A DNA stretch of 52,339 nt. Source: Kutzneria buriramensis. Its GTDB lineage: Bacteria; Actinomycetota; Actinomycetes; Mycobacteriales; Pseudonocardiaceae. The position numbers and the translations under genes are program-made. The notes below the pieces were generated by a model, which had not been told where the DNA came from, made no database searches, and was given only the letters and a program-made list of their open reading frames with translations. Below are positions 1 to 7,702 of the stretch, one piece after another. The stretch covers positions 1 to 52,339 of the forward strand of contig NZ_QUNO01000037.1 of NCBI RefSeq assembly GCF_003387475.1, in the 5' to 3' direction. Numbering within the stretch: position 1 is the first letter of the stretch; the number at the start of each line of letters is the position of its first letter.

Positions 1-49
1 GGATGGTCAGGACGGCGGAGATCGGGGCGGGGGTGGCGAAGGTGGTCAT
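1..49 (-). CDS. DUF4097-family protein, N-terminal fragment (runs off window)
   Basis: Only the first 16 codons are inside the window. They read MTTFATPAPISAVLTI, which matches the usual opening of actinobacterial DUF4097 (putative adhesin/beta-helix) proteins. The ATG is at 49-47 on the minus strand and is preceded by a good AGGAG ribosome-binding site about 8 bases upstream. DUF4097 proteins have no settled biochemical role. The call rests on a short N-terminus and would need the rest of the gene. Confidence 0.5.
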   Translation of the reverse strand, partial: MTTFATPAPISAVLTI

Positions 50-152
50 CGTGGGCTCCTGGCGAGTGGTTTCCGTTGTTGACGAGAACCACGTTCGCCG
101 GCCCCGCTGACACCACCCGGCCACCGTCCTGACACCGCCCCTGACACCGACG

Positions 153-995
153 TCACCCAGCACCGCCCAGGTAGTGCGCGGCGATGTCGTCGCTGGTGGT
201 GAGCCAGGCATCCGGTTGCGCGGCGAGGAATTCCAGCGCCTGGTCCAGGTACTTCGCGCGGAAGGCCTGGCCGATCACGAACGGGTGCAGCGCCAGCGCC
301 AACACCCGGCCGCCCTCGGCGCACAGCTGTTCATACTGGTCCTCGACCATCCGCACGTAGTCCGGCCCGGTGACGCCCCGGGCGAACACCAGCAGGTCGT
401 TCAGCTCGACGGTGTACGGCACGCTGATCATTCCCGGCACGGTCAGCGGATACGGCTGGTCGTCGTTGGTCCAGTCCAGGACGTAGTCGAGGCCCAGCTC
501 GGCGAGCAGTTCGGGGGTGTGCGCGGTTTCCGTCAATCCCGGCCCCATCCAGCCCCGTGGCCGCCGGCCGGTGCCGGCGGCGATGGTGTCGACGATCTCC
601 CCGAGTTCGCGGCGTTCCTCGTCGCGGGAAAAACCGGTGTGCAGCACCGAGTTCGTCCGGCCGTGGGCCAGCCAGGCCCAGTCCCGCGCCCGACCGGCCG
701 CGATGATCTGCGGGTAGTGGTCGACCACCGAGGAGTTCACCAGCGCGCTCGCCCGGATGCGGCGCCGGTCGAGGATGTCGATCACGCGCCAGATCCCGAC
801 CCGCGCCCCGTAGTCGCGCCAGCCGTGGTTGAGCGCGTCCGGCACCAGATCGGCCGTGCCGGGCCAGATGCTCGTGGACGGGCGGCCGAACAGGAAGTGC
901 TCGATGTTGAGTCCCACGTACACCGCGACCTTCTTGCCGCCGGGCCACGTGATCACTGGACGCTCGATGATCGGGCTGTAGTCGAAGAGTGCCAT
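153..995 (-). CDS. polysaccharide deacetylase family protein
   Basis: A 280-residue protein resembling the NodB/PuuE-like polysaccharide deacetylase superfamily (metal-dependent removal of N-acyl groups from sugars, or hydrolysis of allantoin-type substrates in relatives). Visible signatures are the opening WPGGKKVAVYVGLNIEHF, a central WLAHGRTNS segment and a GWMGPGLTET segment, arranged as in PuuE-like members; there is no signal peptide, so it is probably cytoplasmic. I chose the ATG at 995 (MALFDYSP) rather than the longer open frame to 1076, because the longer frame would run through the palindromic operator and promoter shared with the divergent MerR gene. The substrate cannot be told from sequence. 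Control by the neighbouring MerR protein is inferred from layout. Confidence 0.75.
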   Translation of the reverse strand: MALFDYSPIIERPVITWPGGKKVAVYVGLNIEHFLFGRPSTSIWPGTADLVPDALNHGWRDYGARVGIWRVIDILDRRRIRASALVNSSVVDHYPQIIAAGRARDWAWLAHGRTNSVLHTGFSRDEERRELGEIVDTIAAGTGRRPRGWMGPGLTETAHTPELLAELGLDYVLDWTNDDQPYPLTVPGMISVPYTVELNDLLVFARGVTGPDYVRMVEDQYEQLCAEGGRVLALALHPFVIGQAFRAKYLDQALEFLAAQPDAWLTTSDDIAAHYLGGAG

Positions 996-1011
996 GCCTG
1001 GACGGTAAAGT

Positions 1012-1027
1012 CTGACATCAGTGTCAG
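1012..1027. promoter_or_regulatory. MerR-type operator/promoter palindrome
   Basis: The sequence CTGACATCAGTGTCAG has perfect 6-base arms (CTGACA/TGTCAG) around a 4-base centre. Read toward the deacetylase gene, a TTGAAC -35-like hexamer precedes it and a TTACCG-like -10 follows with a 19-base spacer, the over-long spacer typical of promoters activated by MerR proteins. It lies between the two divergent starts at 995 and 1048, so one site could control both genes. Confidence 0.7.
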
Positions 1028-1047
1028 GTTCAAGGTGCGGAGGCGTG

Positions 1048-1410
1048 ATGCGGATCGGCGAGCTCGCCCGGCGCACCGGTGTCAGCGAGCGGTCCCTGCG
1101 GTACTACGAACAGCAGGGCCTGCTCACCGCGAACCGCACCGACGGCGGGCACCGTGACTACCCGGATCGGGCCGTGGATCGCGTGATCCGCATCCAGGAG
1201 CTGTTCGCCGCCGGGCTGCACAGCAGGAAGATCGCGCAGCTGCTGCCGTGCATGCGGGACGCCGACGGCGGGCCCTCCGAGATCGCGACCCCTCGGCTGG
1301 CCGCCGAGTTGGTTGCCGAACGGGACCGCATCGACCGCATGATCGCCGACCTGGTCAACTCCCGGGACGTGCTGGACCAGGTGATCACCGCCGCGGATCT
1401 CGACGGGTAG
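1048..1410 (+). CDS. MerR family transcriptional regulator
   Basis: A 120-residue regulator. Residues 1-70 form the MerR winged helix-turn-helix (MRIGELARRTGVSERSLRYY, then the GLLTANR and YPDRAVDRVIRIQELFAAG segments); the C-terminal 45 residues form the antiparallel dimerisation helix. No cysteine pair typical of metal sensors is obvious, so a small organic or redox effector is more likely than a metal. The ATG at 1048 follows a GGAGG-like site; a GTG at 1045 is an alternative. It is divergent from the deacetylase gene with the operator between them, suggesting autoregulation plus control of the neighbour. Confidence 0.88.
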   Translation: MRIGELARRTGVSERSLRYYEQQGLLTANRTDGGHRDYPDRAVDRVIRIQELFAAGLHSRKIAQLLPCMRDADGGPSEIATPRLAAELVAERDRIDRMIADLVNSRDVLDQVITAADLDG

Positions 1411-1691
1411 GTCGGAGCCGATCAGTGGCCCAGTCGGGCCCGTGACCGGCGCCGGCAGCGGGCTGGGCCCACGCCGTCGCGAAATCGGCCAAACGGACCA
1501 ATCGATCGCAGGCGGCGTCAAACCCGACCAAACGTCACTTTGACCCCACAGGTGGCGCCGACTTTCACGACCTTCGTCGGGTTGATCGCGGATCGGCGAA
1601 ACGCGATTCTTGGTCACGTTCGGCACCCGTCCACCTCCGAGCGCGGCCCGCCCGGGCCGACGTTCACCCTGCCAGGAGGAGAACACCGCTG

Positions 1692-3239
1692 ATGTCCTTG
1701 CGACGCCCCATAGTCCTGCTCGCCGCCGGCATGCTCGCCGCGGCCGCGACAACAACCGCGGCCGCCCAGGCGCAGACCCCTGCCGCCACACCGATGACCG
1801 CGGAGGCCATGGCGGCCAACGCCGCGCAGAGCCTCGTCGCCTCCCGGCCCGCCGCCCTACACGCCAGCGCGAACGACGCTTTCCTGGCCCACAAGGTGAT
1901 CTCCTCCACCAACGGCCTCAAGTACGTGCCGTACGACCGCACCTACAAGGGCCTGCCGGTCATCGGCGGCGACTTCGTGGTGGCGACGAACTCCGCCGGC
2001 CACGTCCTCGCCACGTCGGTGGCGCAGAAGACCACCATCAACCTGCCGTCCACCACGCCGAAGTTGACCGCCGCGAAGGCCGAGGCGATCGCGCGCACGC
2101 AGGTGCCGAAGGTCGACAGCGTGAGCAAAGCTCGCCTCGTCACCTACGCGCTCGGCGCGCCCACGCTGGCGTGGACGAGCACGGTCGTCGGCAAGAACGC
2201 CGAGGGCCCGAGCAAGCTCGACGTCATCGTCGACGCCACCTCCGGCAAGGTGCTGCACACCCAGGAGCACGTCCTGTGGGGCGACGGCACCGGCGTGTGG
2301 AACGGCCCCGAGCCGCTGCACATCGACACCACCCAGACCAGCGGCGGCTACGCGCTCCAGGACCCGAACCTGACCAACGTCAGCTGCCAGGACGCGTCGA
2401 ACAACACCACGTTCACCAAGTCGACGGACACGTGGGGCAACGGCGACGAGACGAACAAGGAGACCGGCTGCGTCGACGCCCTGTTCAGCATCCAGGCCGA
2501 GAACAAGATGCTGTCGCAGTGGCTGGGCCGCAACGGCTTCGACGGCAACGGCGGCGGCTGGCCGATCCGCGTCGGCCTCGACGACGAGAACGCGTACTAC
2601 GACGGCAGCCAGGTCCAGATCGGCCACAACACGGCCGGCCAGTGGATCCCCGCCATTGACGTGATCGCCCACGAGCACGGCCACGGCATCGACGACCACA
2701 CCCCCGGCGGCATCTCCGGCAACGGCACGCAGGAGTTCGTGGCCGACGTCTTCGGCGCTTCCACCGAGTGGTTCGCCAACGAGTCCGCCCCCTACGCCGC
2801 GCCGGACTTCCTCGTCGGCAACCAGGTCAACCTGGTCGGCCAGGGCCCGATCCGCAACATGTACGACCCGTCGCAGCTGGGCGACAAGAACTGCTACGAC
2901 GACTCGATCCCCGGCACCGAGGTCCACTCCGCGGCCGGCCCCGGCAACCACTGGTTCTACCTGCTGGCCGAGGGCACGAATCCCACCAACGGCCAGCCCA
3001 CCAGCCCGACCTGCAACAACACCGCCGTCACCGGGCTGGGCGTGCAGACCGCGCTGAAGATCTTCTACAACGCCATGCTGCTCAAGACGTCCGACAGCTC
3101 CTACCTGAACTACCGAACCTGGACGCTGAACGCCGCCAAGAGCCTCTTCCCCGACGGCTGCACCGAGTTCAACACCGTGAAGGCGGCCTGGGACGCGATC
3201 AGCGTGCCCGCGCAGTCCGACGAACCGACCTGCGGCTGA
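1692..3239 (+). CDS. secreted M4 (thermolysin-like) zinc metalloprotease
   Basis: A 515-residue preproenzyme. Residues 1-27 are a Sec signal peptide (Arg-Arg, hydrophobic core, AQA cleavage region). Residues about 35-190 are the FTP/PepSY-type propeptide that chaperones and inhibits the enzyme. The catalytic half carries HEHGH at residues 327-331 (zinc ligands His327 and His331, catalytic Glu328), the third zinc ligand Glu348 in GTQEFVADVFG, and a histidine in the HSAAGPGNHWFYLL segment corresponding to the substrate-stabilising His of M4 enzymes. HEHGH replaces the commoner HELTH but keeps the HExxH pattern. A strong AGGAGGAG site precedes the ATG. It is monocistronic, ended by a near-perfect hairpin. 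Likely an extracellular protease for nutrient release. Confidence 0.92.
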   Translation: MSLRRPIVLLAAGMLAAAATTTAAAQAQTPAATPMTAEAMAANAAQSLVASRPAALHASANDAFLAHKVISSTNGLKYVPYDRTYKGLPVIGGDFVVATNSAGHVLATSVAQKTTINLPSTTPKLTAAKAEAIARTQVPKVDSVSKARLVTYALGAPTLAWTSTVVGKNAEGPSKLDVIVDATSGKVLHTQEHVLWGDGTGVWNGPEPLHIDTTQTSGGYALQDPNLTNVSCQDASNNTTFTKSTDTWGNGDETNKETGCVDALFSIQAENKMLSQWLGRNGFDGNGGGWPIRVGLDDENAYYDGSQVQIGHNTAGQWIPAIDVIAHEHGHGIDDHTPGGISGNGTQEFVADVFGASTEWFANESAPYAAPDFLVGNQVNLVGQGPIRNMYDPSQLGDKNCYDDSIPGTEVHSAAGPGNHWFYLLAEGTNPTNGQPTSPTCNNTAVTGLGVQTALKIFYNAMLLKTSDSSYLNYRTWTLNAAKSLFPDGCTEFNTVKAAWDAISVPAQSDEPTCG

Positions 3240-3246
3240 CCTGACG

Positions 3247-3282
3247 GAAGCGGGGGGACGGCCACCGCCGTCCCCCCGCTTC
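3247..3282 (+). terminator. rho-independent-type hairpin after the M4 protease gene
   Basis: A perfect 15-base inverted repeat (3247-3261 with 3268-3282) around a 6-base loop lies seven bases after the protease stop codon. There is no long T-tract, as is usual in high-GC actinomycetes. Confidence 0.85.
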
Positions 3283-3307
3283 GCCGTGGATCGCCTATCG
3301 TCGCGGC

Positions 3308-3931
3308 GTGACCGATTTCGCGGGGATCCAGCGGGGCGAACTCGCGGCGCTCGCCGACGACCTGGGCGCGCTGGACCCGCGGCAGTGGCGCTCGCCGACG
3401 TTGTGCGCCGACTGGGACGTCGAGGAAGTCGTCGCACACCTCGGCTCGGCGACGAGGTTCACCCAGTGGCGGTGGATCCGCAGCATGGTCGGCGCGCGGT
3501 TCGACCCGGACGTGCACAACCGGCGGCGCCTCGAGGAGTTCCGCGGCGCCACCCCGCAGCAGACGCTCGAGCGGTTCCGCCAGGTCGGGCCCATCGTCCT
3601 GCCGGTCAAGTCGTCGCCGTTCGGGCTGAGCGAGGTGATCGTGCACGCCGAGGACATCCGCCGGCCGCTGGGCCTGCGGCATGCCCCGGACGCCGCCGGC
3701 CTGCTCGCAGTCGCCCGCTTCCTCGCCGGCCGGGATTTCGCGGTCAAGAGCAGGACCGTCGTCAAGGATCTGGCGCTGCGGGCGACCGACGCCGACTTCC
3801 GGGCCGGCACCGGTCCCGAGGTCAACGGACCGCTGTCGTCCCTGGTCATGGCCATGGCGGGGCGACCGGCGGTCCTGGCCGACCTCGGCGGCGACGGCGT
3901 GCCCGAGCTGAGCCGGCGACTCGGCCGCTGA
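3308..3931 (+). CDS. maleylpyruvate isomerase-like mycothiol-dependent enzyme (MDMPI/DinB fold)
   Basis: A 207-residue member of the actinobacterial MDMPI/DinB four-helix family (TIGR03083 type). Family marks are LCADWDVEEVVAHLGSA near residues 36-52 and a second metal-type histidine in EVIVHAEDIRRPLG near residue 115. Such enzymes use mycothiol or another thiol cofactor in transfer or isomerisation reactions; the substrate here is unknown. The GTG start at 3308 has no clear Shine-Dalgarno site, but a TATCGT -10-like hexamer ends about 6 bases upstream, suggesting leaderless transcription starting at the GTG. It stands alone between the protease and the ABM fusion gene. Confidence 0.8.
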   Translation: MTDFAGIQRGELAALADDLGALDPRQWRSPTLCADWDVEEVVAHLGSATRFTQWRWIRSMVGARFDPDVHNRRRLEEFRGATPQQTLERFRQVGPIVLPVKSSPFGLSEVIVHAEDIRRPLGLRHAPDAAGLLAVARFLAGRDFAVKSRTVVKDLALRATDADFRAGTGPEVNGPLSSLVMAMAGRPAVLADLGGDGVPELSRRLGR

Positions 3932-4011
3932 TCGTCACGGTCACGGCTGAACCCGACGCCGCCGCTCCGCGTATTCCACATCCGGATGCCTGAAGGGGGT
4001 GTGCCGCGAAG

Positions 4012-5613
4012 ATGAGCGGGCCGATCACCGTCACTTTGAGCTATCAGGTGCGCCGCGGACGTGCGAGCCAGTTCTCCGTCTCGGCGACGGCGCTCATCGG
4101 CACGGCGGCGCGGCAGCCGGGCTACCTGGGCGCCGGGGTCACCGGCACCACGGCGACCGGGCGTGACTGGGAGATCTTCTACCGGTTCGACGGCGAGAGC
4201 TCGCTGGCCGACTGGGAGCGGTCGAGCGCGTACGCCCGTTGGATCGAGTACATCGAGAAGTTCGCCACCCGTGCCGACGTGCAGCACACCGTCGGCGACG
4301 AGAGCTGGCCCGTCGACCTCGAGCACGCGCGCCCAGCGGCACCGGTGGCACCGGCGGCTCGGGAGCCACGCCGGCAGGAGCCGGCCCACCGCGAGCCGGA
4401 AGTGACGGAGACGACCCTGCTGCGGCGCGCACAGGCAGCCGCGCATGTTGACGTTGCGGAAACCAGCCTGCTGCGGGGCGCGCCGGCAGCGGCCGCGCAC
4501 GTGGACGTCGCCGAGACGAGTTTGCTGCGCGGCGCGCAGGCGGCAGCCGCCCAGGTCAACGTGGCCGAGACGAGCCTGTTGAAGGGCGTGCAAGCAGCGG
4601 CCGCGCAGATGGAGGCCGCACGGACGCGGGAAGCCGGCCAACCGCGGTCGGGCCAGCACCAGCGGCCCCAGGTCGAGCCCCAGCCCCCGGTCGAGCGGGC
4701 CCCGGTCGGGCGGCCGATGATGGAGCGGTCCAGGGTCGAGCAGCCCCCGCGATCCCAGGTTGAGCCGCCCCGGTTCGAGCGGCCCCCGCTGGAGCGCCCG
4801 CCGGTCGAACGGCCCCCGGTCGAGCAGCGGACTCAGGTCGAGCGGCCACAGCGGGCGTCGTCCCAGTGGGCGCCGGACCAGTGGGAGTCGGAGTTCCGGG
4901 AGCTGGTGGCCAGGGAGTCGGGTTGGGGTACGGCGCCGAGCCCCCTGTCTCCGGTGCCGCATTCCCAGCCGTTGTCCCGTAACGACCTGGCCCGGTGGGA
5001 GGCGACGCAACGCGAGGCGGCCCAGCGCGAAGCCGCGCAGCGTGAGGCGGCGCAACGCGAGGCGGCCCGGCGCGAGATGATCCAACGAGAGACCGCCCAG
5101 CGTCAGGCGGCGCAGCGCGAGATGGCCCAGCAGGCGATGGCGCAGCGCGAGGCGGCGCGGGAAGCCGCCCAATGGGAAGCCGAGCAGCGGGAGATGGCCC
5201 AGCGCGAGGCCGCGCAGTGGGAGGCGGCCCAGTGGGAAGCCGAACAGCGCGAGCGCGAGATGGCCCAGCAGGAAGCCGCCCAATGGGAGGCCGAGCAGCG
5301 GGAGATCGCCCAGCAGGAAGCGGCGCAACGGGAAGCGGAGCAGCGCGAGGCCGCGCTGCGCGAAGCCGCCCAACGGGCGGTCGGCAGCTACGAGCCGACC
5401 CCGCAGGTCGATCGGGAGCCGAGCCGTCGGTGGCGGCGCCGCAAGCAGCAGGCGGAACCCGAACAGGCGCCGGCCCGTGGGGCCGAGCGGTCGCCGTCGG
5501 AGGCGACCGTCGCCTGGTCCCCCGCCGAGCAGCGCGAGATGTTCGGCGACATCGAGGTCCCCCGGGTGGACGGCGATCCGCTGGCGGTGGCGCGCGGCCG
5601 TCGCGAGCGGTGA
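4012..5613 (+). CDS. ABM-domain protein fused to a long repetitive, Gln/Glu/Ala-rich coiled-coil tail
   Basis: A 533-residue protein. Residues 1-100 form an antibiotic biosynthesis monooxygenase (ABM, dimeric alpha-beta barrel) domain, with ITVTLSYQVRRGRASQF and WEIFYRFDGESSLADWERSSAYARW. Residues about 130-205 hold four copies of an 18-residue repeat built on ETSLLRGAQAAAAHVDVA. Residues about 210-290 are Pro/Arg/Glu-rich and look disordered. Residues about 325-460 are a long run of near-identical QREAA units predicted to form a charged helix or coiled coil. The last 70 residues are basic (SRRWRRRKQQ) and end PLAVARGRRER. There is no signal or membrane segment. The plus frame is the true one although a long minus frame is open opposite it, because it has the ABM domain and a GAAGGGGG ribosome site. 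Function unknown; scaffolding or cytoskeletal roles are possible. Confidence 0.8.
   Translation: MSGPITVTLSYQVRRGRASQFSVSATALIGTAARQPGYLGAGVTGTTATGRDWEIFYRFDGESSLADWERSSAYARWIEYIEKFATRADVQHTVGDESWPVDLEHARPAAPVAPAAREPRRQEPAHREPEVTETTLLRRAQAAAHVDVAETSLLRGAPAAAAHVDVAETSLLRGAQAAAAQVNVAETSLLKGVQAAAAQMEAARTREAGQPRSGQHQRPQVEPQPPVERAPVGRPMMERSRVEQPPRSQVEPPRFERPPLERPPVERPPVEQRTQVERPQRASSQWAPDQWESEFRELVARESGWGTAPSPLSPVPHSQPLSRNDLARWEATQREAAQREAAQREAAQREAARREMIQRETAQRQAAQREMAQQAMAQREAAREAAQWEAEQREMAQREAAQWEAAQWEAEQREREMAQQEAAQWEAEQREIAQQEAAQREAEQREAALREAAQRAVGSYEPTPQVDREPSRRWRRRKQQAEPEQAPARGAERSPSEATVAWSPAEQREMFGDIEVPRVDGDPLAVARGRRER
4402..4620 (+). repeat. four tandem 18-residue (about 54-base) coding repeats
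   Basis: Inside the ABM fusion gene the protein reads ETTLLRRAQAAAHVDVA, ETSLLRGAPAAAAHVDVA, ETSLLRGAQAAAAQVNVA and ETSLLKGVQAAAAQMEAA. The DNA copies diverge at third positions, so this is an established protein repeat, not a recent expansion. Confidence 0.85.
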
Positions 5614-5619
5614 ACGGCC

Positions 5620-5650
5620 CGGCCCGTCGACGAAGGTCAGCGACGGGCCG
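5620..5650. terminator. bidirectional terminator hairpin between convergent genes
   Basis: A perfect 10-base inverted repeat (5620-5629 with 5641-5650) separates the ABM fusion gene (ends 5613) from the convergent methyltransferase gene (ends 5666). Confidence 0.7.
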
Positions 5651-5665
5651 TCCTCGGGCCGGCGA

Positions 5666-6418
5666 TCAGTCCTTGCGCAGCAACAGGAACGCGCTCGGGC
5701 CGAAGAAGGTCCGGGCCAGCACCCGCTGGCAGGCGACCTCCGCGGCGACGTGAACCCGGTGTGACAGCACCTTCTTGAGGGTGGTGCTGCGCAGGTTGGA
5801 CACGGACAGCATGCCCTCGGTCCGCAGACCGCACCGGGCCAGCTGCTCGATGACCGTGTGCGGATTGTGGTTGACGAAGGCGATCTCCTCGTCGTGCCGG
5901 TTCTCCGGCGACCGGATGTCCACCGGCAGGTGCGGGATCCGCTGCCCCTTCAGCAGATACCGCACGCGGTTGCGGGCGTGCGCGAGGTTGGCCACCTCGA
6001 TCACGGCCGTGCCGCCCGGCCGCAGCACGCGGGCGATCTCGGCGAACTCGGTGCTGGGCTCGGGAATGTGGTGCATCACCCGGATCATCGTGAGCAGGTC
6101 CAGCGACCCGTCCTCGAACGCCAGCGCGTCGGCCTGCATCTGGCGGCGCTCGATGCGCGGATGGCCGGCCAGGAAGTTCTCGGCGATCTCCAGCTGCCGG
6201 CTGCTCGGCTCGGCCAGGGTCACGCGGTCGGCGAACTCCTGCAACAGCACGCACAGCCGGCCGTAGCCGCCGCCGACGTCGGCGGCGTGGCCGAAACGCC
6301 GGCCGTGCAGCAGCCGCCGAATGGCCGCCTGCTCGGCCGCGTTCTCGTAGTCACGGCCGTCCCAGTAACGCAGATAGTCGTGCGCCGGCGCGTCGTAGAA
6401 ATCGGCTCGCTTGCTCAC
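5666..6418 (-). CDS. class I SAM-dependent methyltransferase
   Basis: A 250-residue methyltransferase with a Rossmann core: motif I ADVGGGYGRLCVLL near residues 50-63, acidic motif II VTLAEPS, motif post-I MQADALAFEDGSLDLLTMIRVMHHI and motif III LRPGGTAVIEV. The order matches the Methyltransf_11/UbiE type. I placed the start at the GTG at 6418 (VSKRADFYD), which has an AAGGGGA ribosome site; a TTG at 6448 in the same frame is the longer alternative. The substrate is unknown and neighbours give no pathway. It is divergent from a small secreted-protein gene. Confidence 0.82.
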   Translation of the reverse strand: MSKRADFYDAPAHDYLRYWDGRDYENAAEQAAIRRLLHGRRFGHAADVGGGYGRLCVLLQEFADRVTLAEPSSRQLEIAENFLAGHPRIERRQMQADALAFEDGSLDLLTMIRVMHHIPEPSTEFAEIARVLRPGGTAVIEVANLAHARNRVRYLLKGQRIPHLPVDIRSPENRHDEEIAFVNHNPHTVIEQLARCGLRTEGMLSVSNLRSTTLKKVLSHRVHVAAEVACQRVLARTFFGPSAFLLLRKD

Positions 6419-6507
6419 GTAATTCCCCTTTGCCTCATGTGGCAACAAAGACGCCCACCCGTCGGTATGGATGCATCACTTGATCCAACCGTTACTTTTC
6501 GCCGTGC

Positions 6508-6538
6508 CTAGGACGGATCTAGGACGGCCGAAGGACGC
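6508..6538 (+). promoter_or_regulatory. three direct repeats at 11-base spacing upstream of the secreted-protein gene
   Basis: CTAGGACGG occurs at 6508-6516 and again at 6519-6527, followed by a degenerate GAAGGACGC at 6530-6538. The exact one-turn period suggests binding of a direct-repeat reader on one DNA face (SARP regulators use such spacing). The repeats lie 60-90 bases before the ATG at 6598. Confidence 0.4.
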
Positions 6539-6597
6539 CGATCCCTAGCGTCACCACCGACGCCCACTGGGCGGTCGATTTGACGGAGGGGATCACC

Positions 6598-7173
6598 ATG
6601 AAGCACAGGATCAGATCTGCTGCCGCCGCGGCGGCGGTGGCGCTCGGCGTCACGGTGCTGGGGACCACCGGCGTCGCGCACGCCGGCCTGCCGGGGGACG
6701 GCTGCGGCTACAACGTGCACGTCGGCCACCGCACCAACGTCGTCATGTGGCTGTGGAACGGCCCGGGCCCGTCGTACTACAACGTCGGCTACGTGGACCA
6801 GTGGTACTCGGGCCAGTCGGCCTCCTGCAAGCACACTGCGGCCAACTTCCACTCCACGACGTGGTTCAACAACTATCCGGCGCGGGGCAGCTTCAACCTC
6901 GGTCTGGAGGTCATGGACAACACGCCGCAGGGCAGCGCGCTCCGGGGCGAGGGCGGGCAGTGGTCGCCGCTGGTCAGCACCGGTATCGGCAACTACTCCT
7001 ACGGCGTCGACATCCACCAGGACTACGACTCCTTCAGCGCGCACGCCGTGATCACGAACTCCAGCGGCGCCGTCGTCTGCTCGGCCTACACCGACACGCA
7101 CGACTACAACACCGGCGGCAACACCGCCGGCGGCGACGCCACCACGTACTGCGGCGGCGGCCCCCAGGGCTGA
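6598..7173 (+). CDS. small secreted protein of unknown function
   Basis: A 191-residue protein. Residues 1-31 are a Sec signal peptide (MKHRIRS, Ala/Val core, VAHA cleavage site). The mature part of about 160 residues is rich in Gly, Tyr, Asn and Trp, with four cysteines (GDGCGYN, SASCKH, VVCSAY, TTYCGGG) that could form two disulfides. It looks like a beta-rich extracellular domain; I do not recognise a family. The ATG follows GGAGGGG. A strong hairpin follows the stop, so it is a single-gene unit. Candidate roles are a wall-associated or carbohydrate-binding protein, but nothing in the sequence proves this. Confidence 0.8.
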   Translation: MKHRIRSAAAAAAVALGVTVLGTTGVAHAGLPGDGCGYNVHVGHRTNVVMWLWNGPGPSYYNVGYVDQWYSGQSASCKHTAANFHSTTWFNNYPARGSFNLGLEVMDNTPQGSALRGEGGQWSPLVSTGIGNYSYGVDIHQDYDSFSAHAVITNSSGAVVCSAYTDTHDYNTGGNTAGGDATTYCGGGPQG

Positions 7174-7180
7174 CCAGAGG

Positions 7181-7220
7181 GATGCTCCGACCTGCGGAAA
7201 CGTCCGCGGGTCGGAGCATC
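7181..7220 (+). terminator. strong 18-bp terminator hairpin
   Basis: An 18-base stem with one G-T wobble (7181-7198 with 7203-7220) closes on an AACG tetraloop, seven bases after the secreted-protein stop codon. Confidence 0.85.
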
Positions 7221-7455
7221 ACGGCCGTCCCAGCAGCTCCGCGATCCCGGCGCGGCCACTTCCGCGATCACAGCCGAGGCGTCCACCCGTTCCCCGGCGT
7301 TCATCCGGAACTTCGCCGCCAATTCCTCCCGGCTCAAAGAATTCCCCGGCCCGCCCCGGTTCACCGCGACCCGCTCCTCCATCACCCCACCGTCCCGCAA
7401 ATGCACCCGCAACACCGCCGGGAACTGGTGGGGAAATATCTGATCGCACCAGGGT
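7219..7455 (-). pseudogene. MmgE/PrpD-family C-terminal remnant
   Basis: In the minus frame the sequence reads RVHLRDGGVMEERVAVNRGG then PGNSLSREELAAKFR, the typical C-terminal stretch of MmgE/PrpD (2-methylcitrate dehydratase-like) proteins. The N-terminal 80-90 percent is absent, and the last codons are only recovered by changing frame (IAELLGRP before a stop at 7219). It therefore cannot encode a working enzyme. It lies head to head with a CoA-transferase tail. Confidence 0.6.
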
Positions 7456-7459
7456 CCGG

Positions 7460-7675
7460 ATGACACCGCACCCGAGCGGCCGGGTCGAGCCTTTCCGTAT
7501 TCGCCGCGGCACTGTCGGTGAAATCCTCGTGCCCGACGCCCAGGCCGCGGTTCTCCCGTACCCCGCAGGCGTCCCCGCTCCCCTATCCGGCCAGCGCACC
7601 GCCGCCGCCCTCGGATCCTGGGGCCTCGCCCCGGAGACCGTCGCCGACCTCACGTCCGCCGGCGGCATCCGCTGA
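7460..7675 (+). pseudogene. CaiB/BaiF CoA-transferase C-terminal remnant
   Basis: The plus frame ending at 7675 reads FRIRRGTVGEILVPDAQAAV, then APLSGQRTAAALGSWGLAPE and TVADLTSAGGIR. This resembles the C-terminal end of family III (CaiB/BaiF) CoA-transferases, where a G-x-HT-x-E-V-L-x-LG-x-(8)-L-x-x-x-GV-type ending is usual. About 70 of some 400 residues remain. The 5' part of this gene and the 5' part of the adjacent minus-strand remnant are both missing at the same junction. Confidence 0.5.
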
Positions 7676-7702
7676 CGCCCCACCCGCTGCGATACTCCAG
7701 CC

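Noticed and set aside
1049-1076. Longer start for the deacetylase at 1076
   Set aside because: It would read through the operator and the start of merR.
1857-3437. A 526-codon minus-strand frame over the M4 protease
   Set aside because: No recognisable motif, and the plus strand has a complete zinc protease with signal peptide.
3295-5373. A 692-codon open frame on the minus strand opposite the ABM fusion gene
   Set aside because: It is rich in Arg, Leu and Pro repeats mirrored from the opposite strand and has no domain; the plus frame has an ABM domain, a ribosome site and a sensible start. High GC suppresses stops in the antisense frame.
4980-5380. Repetitive DNA resembling a CRISPR or minisatellite array
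   Set aside because: Repeats are short, in frame and encode QREAA units without unique spacers.
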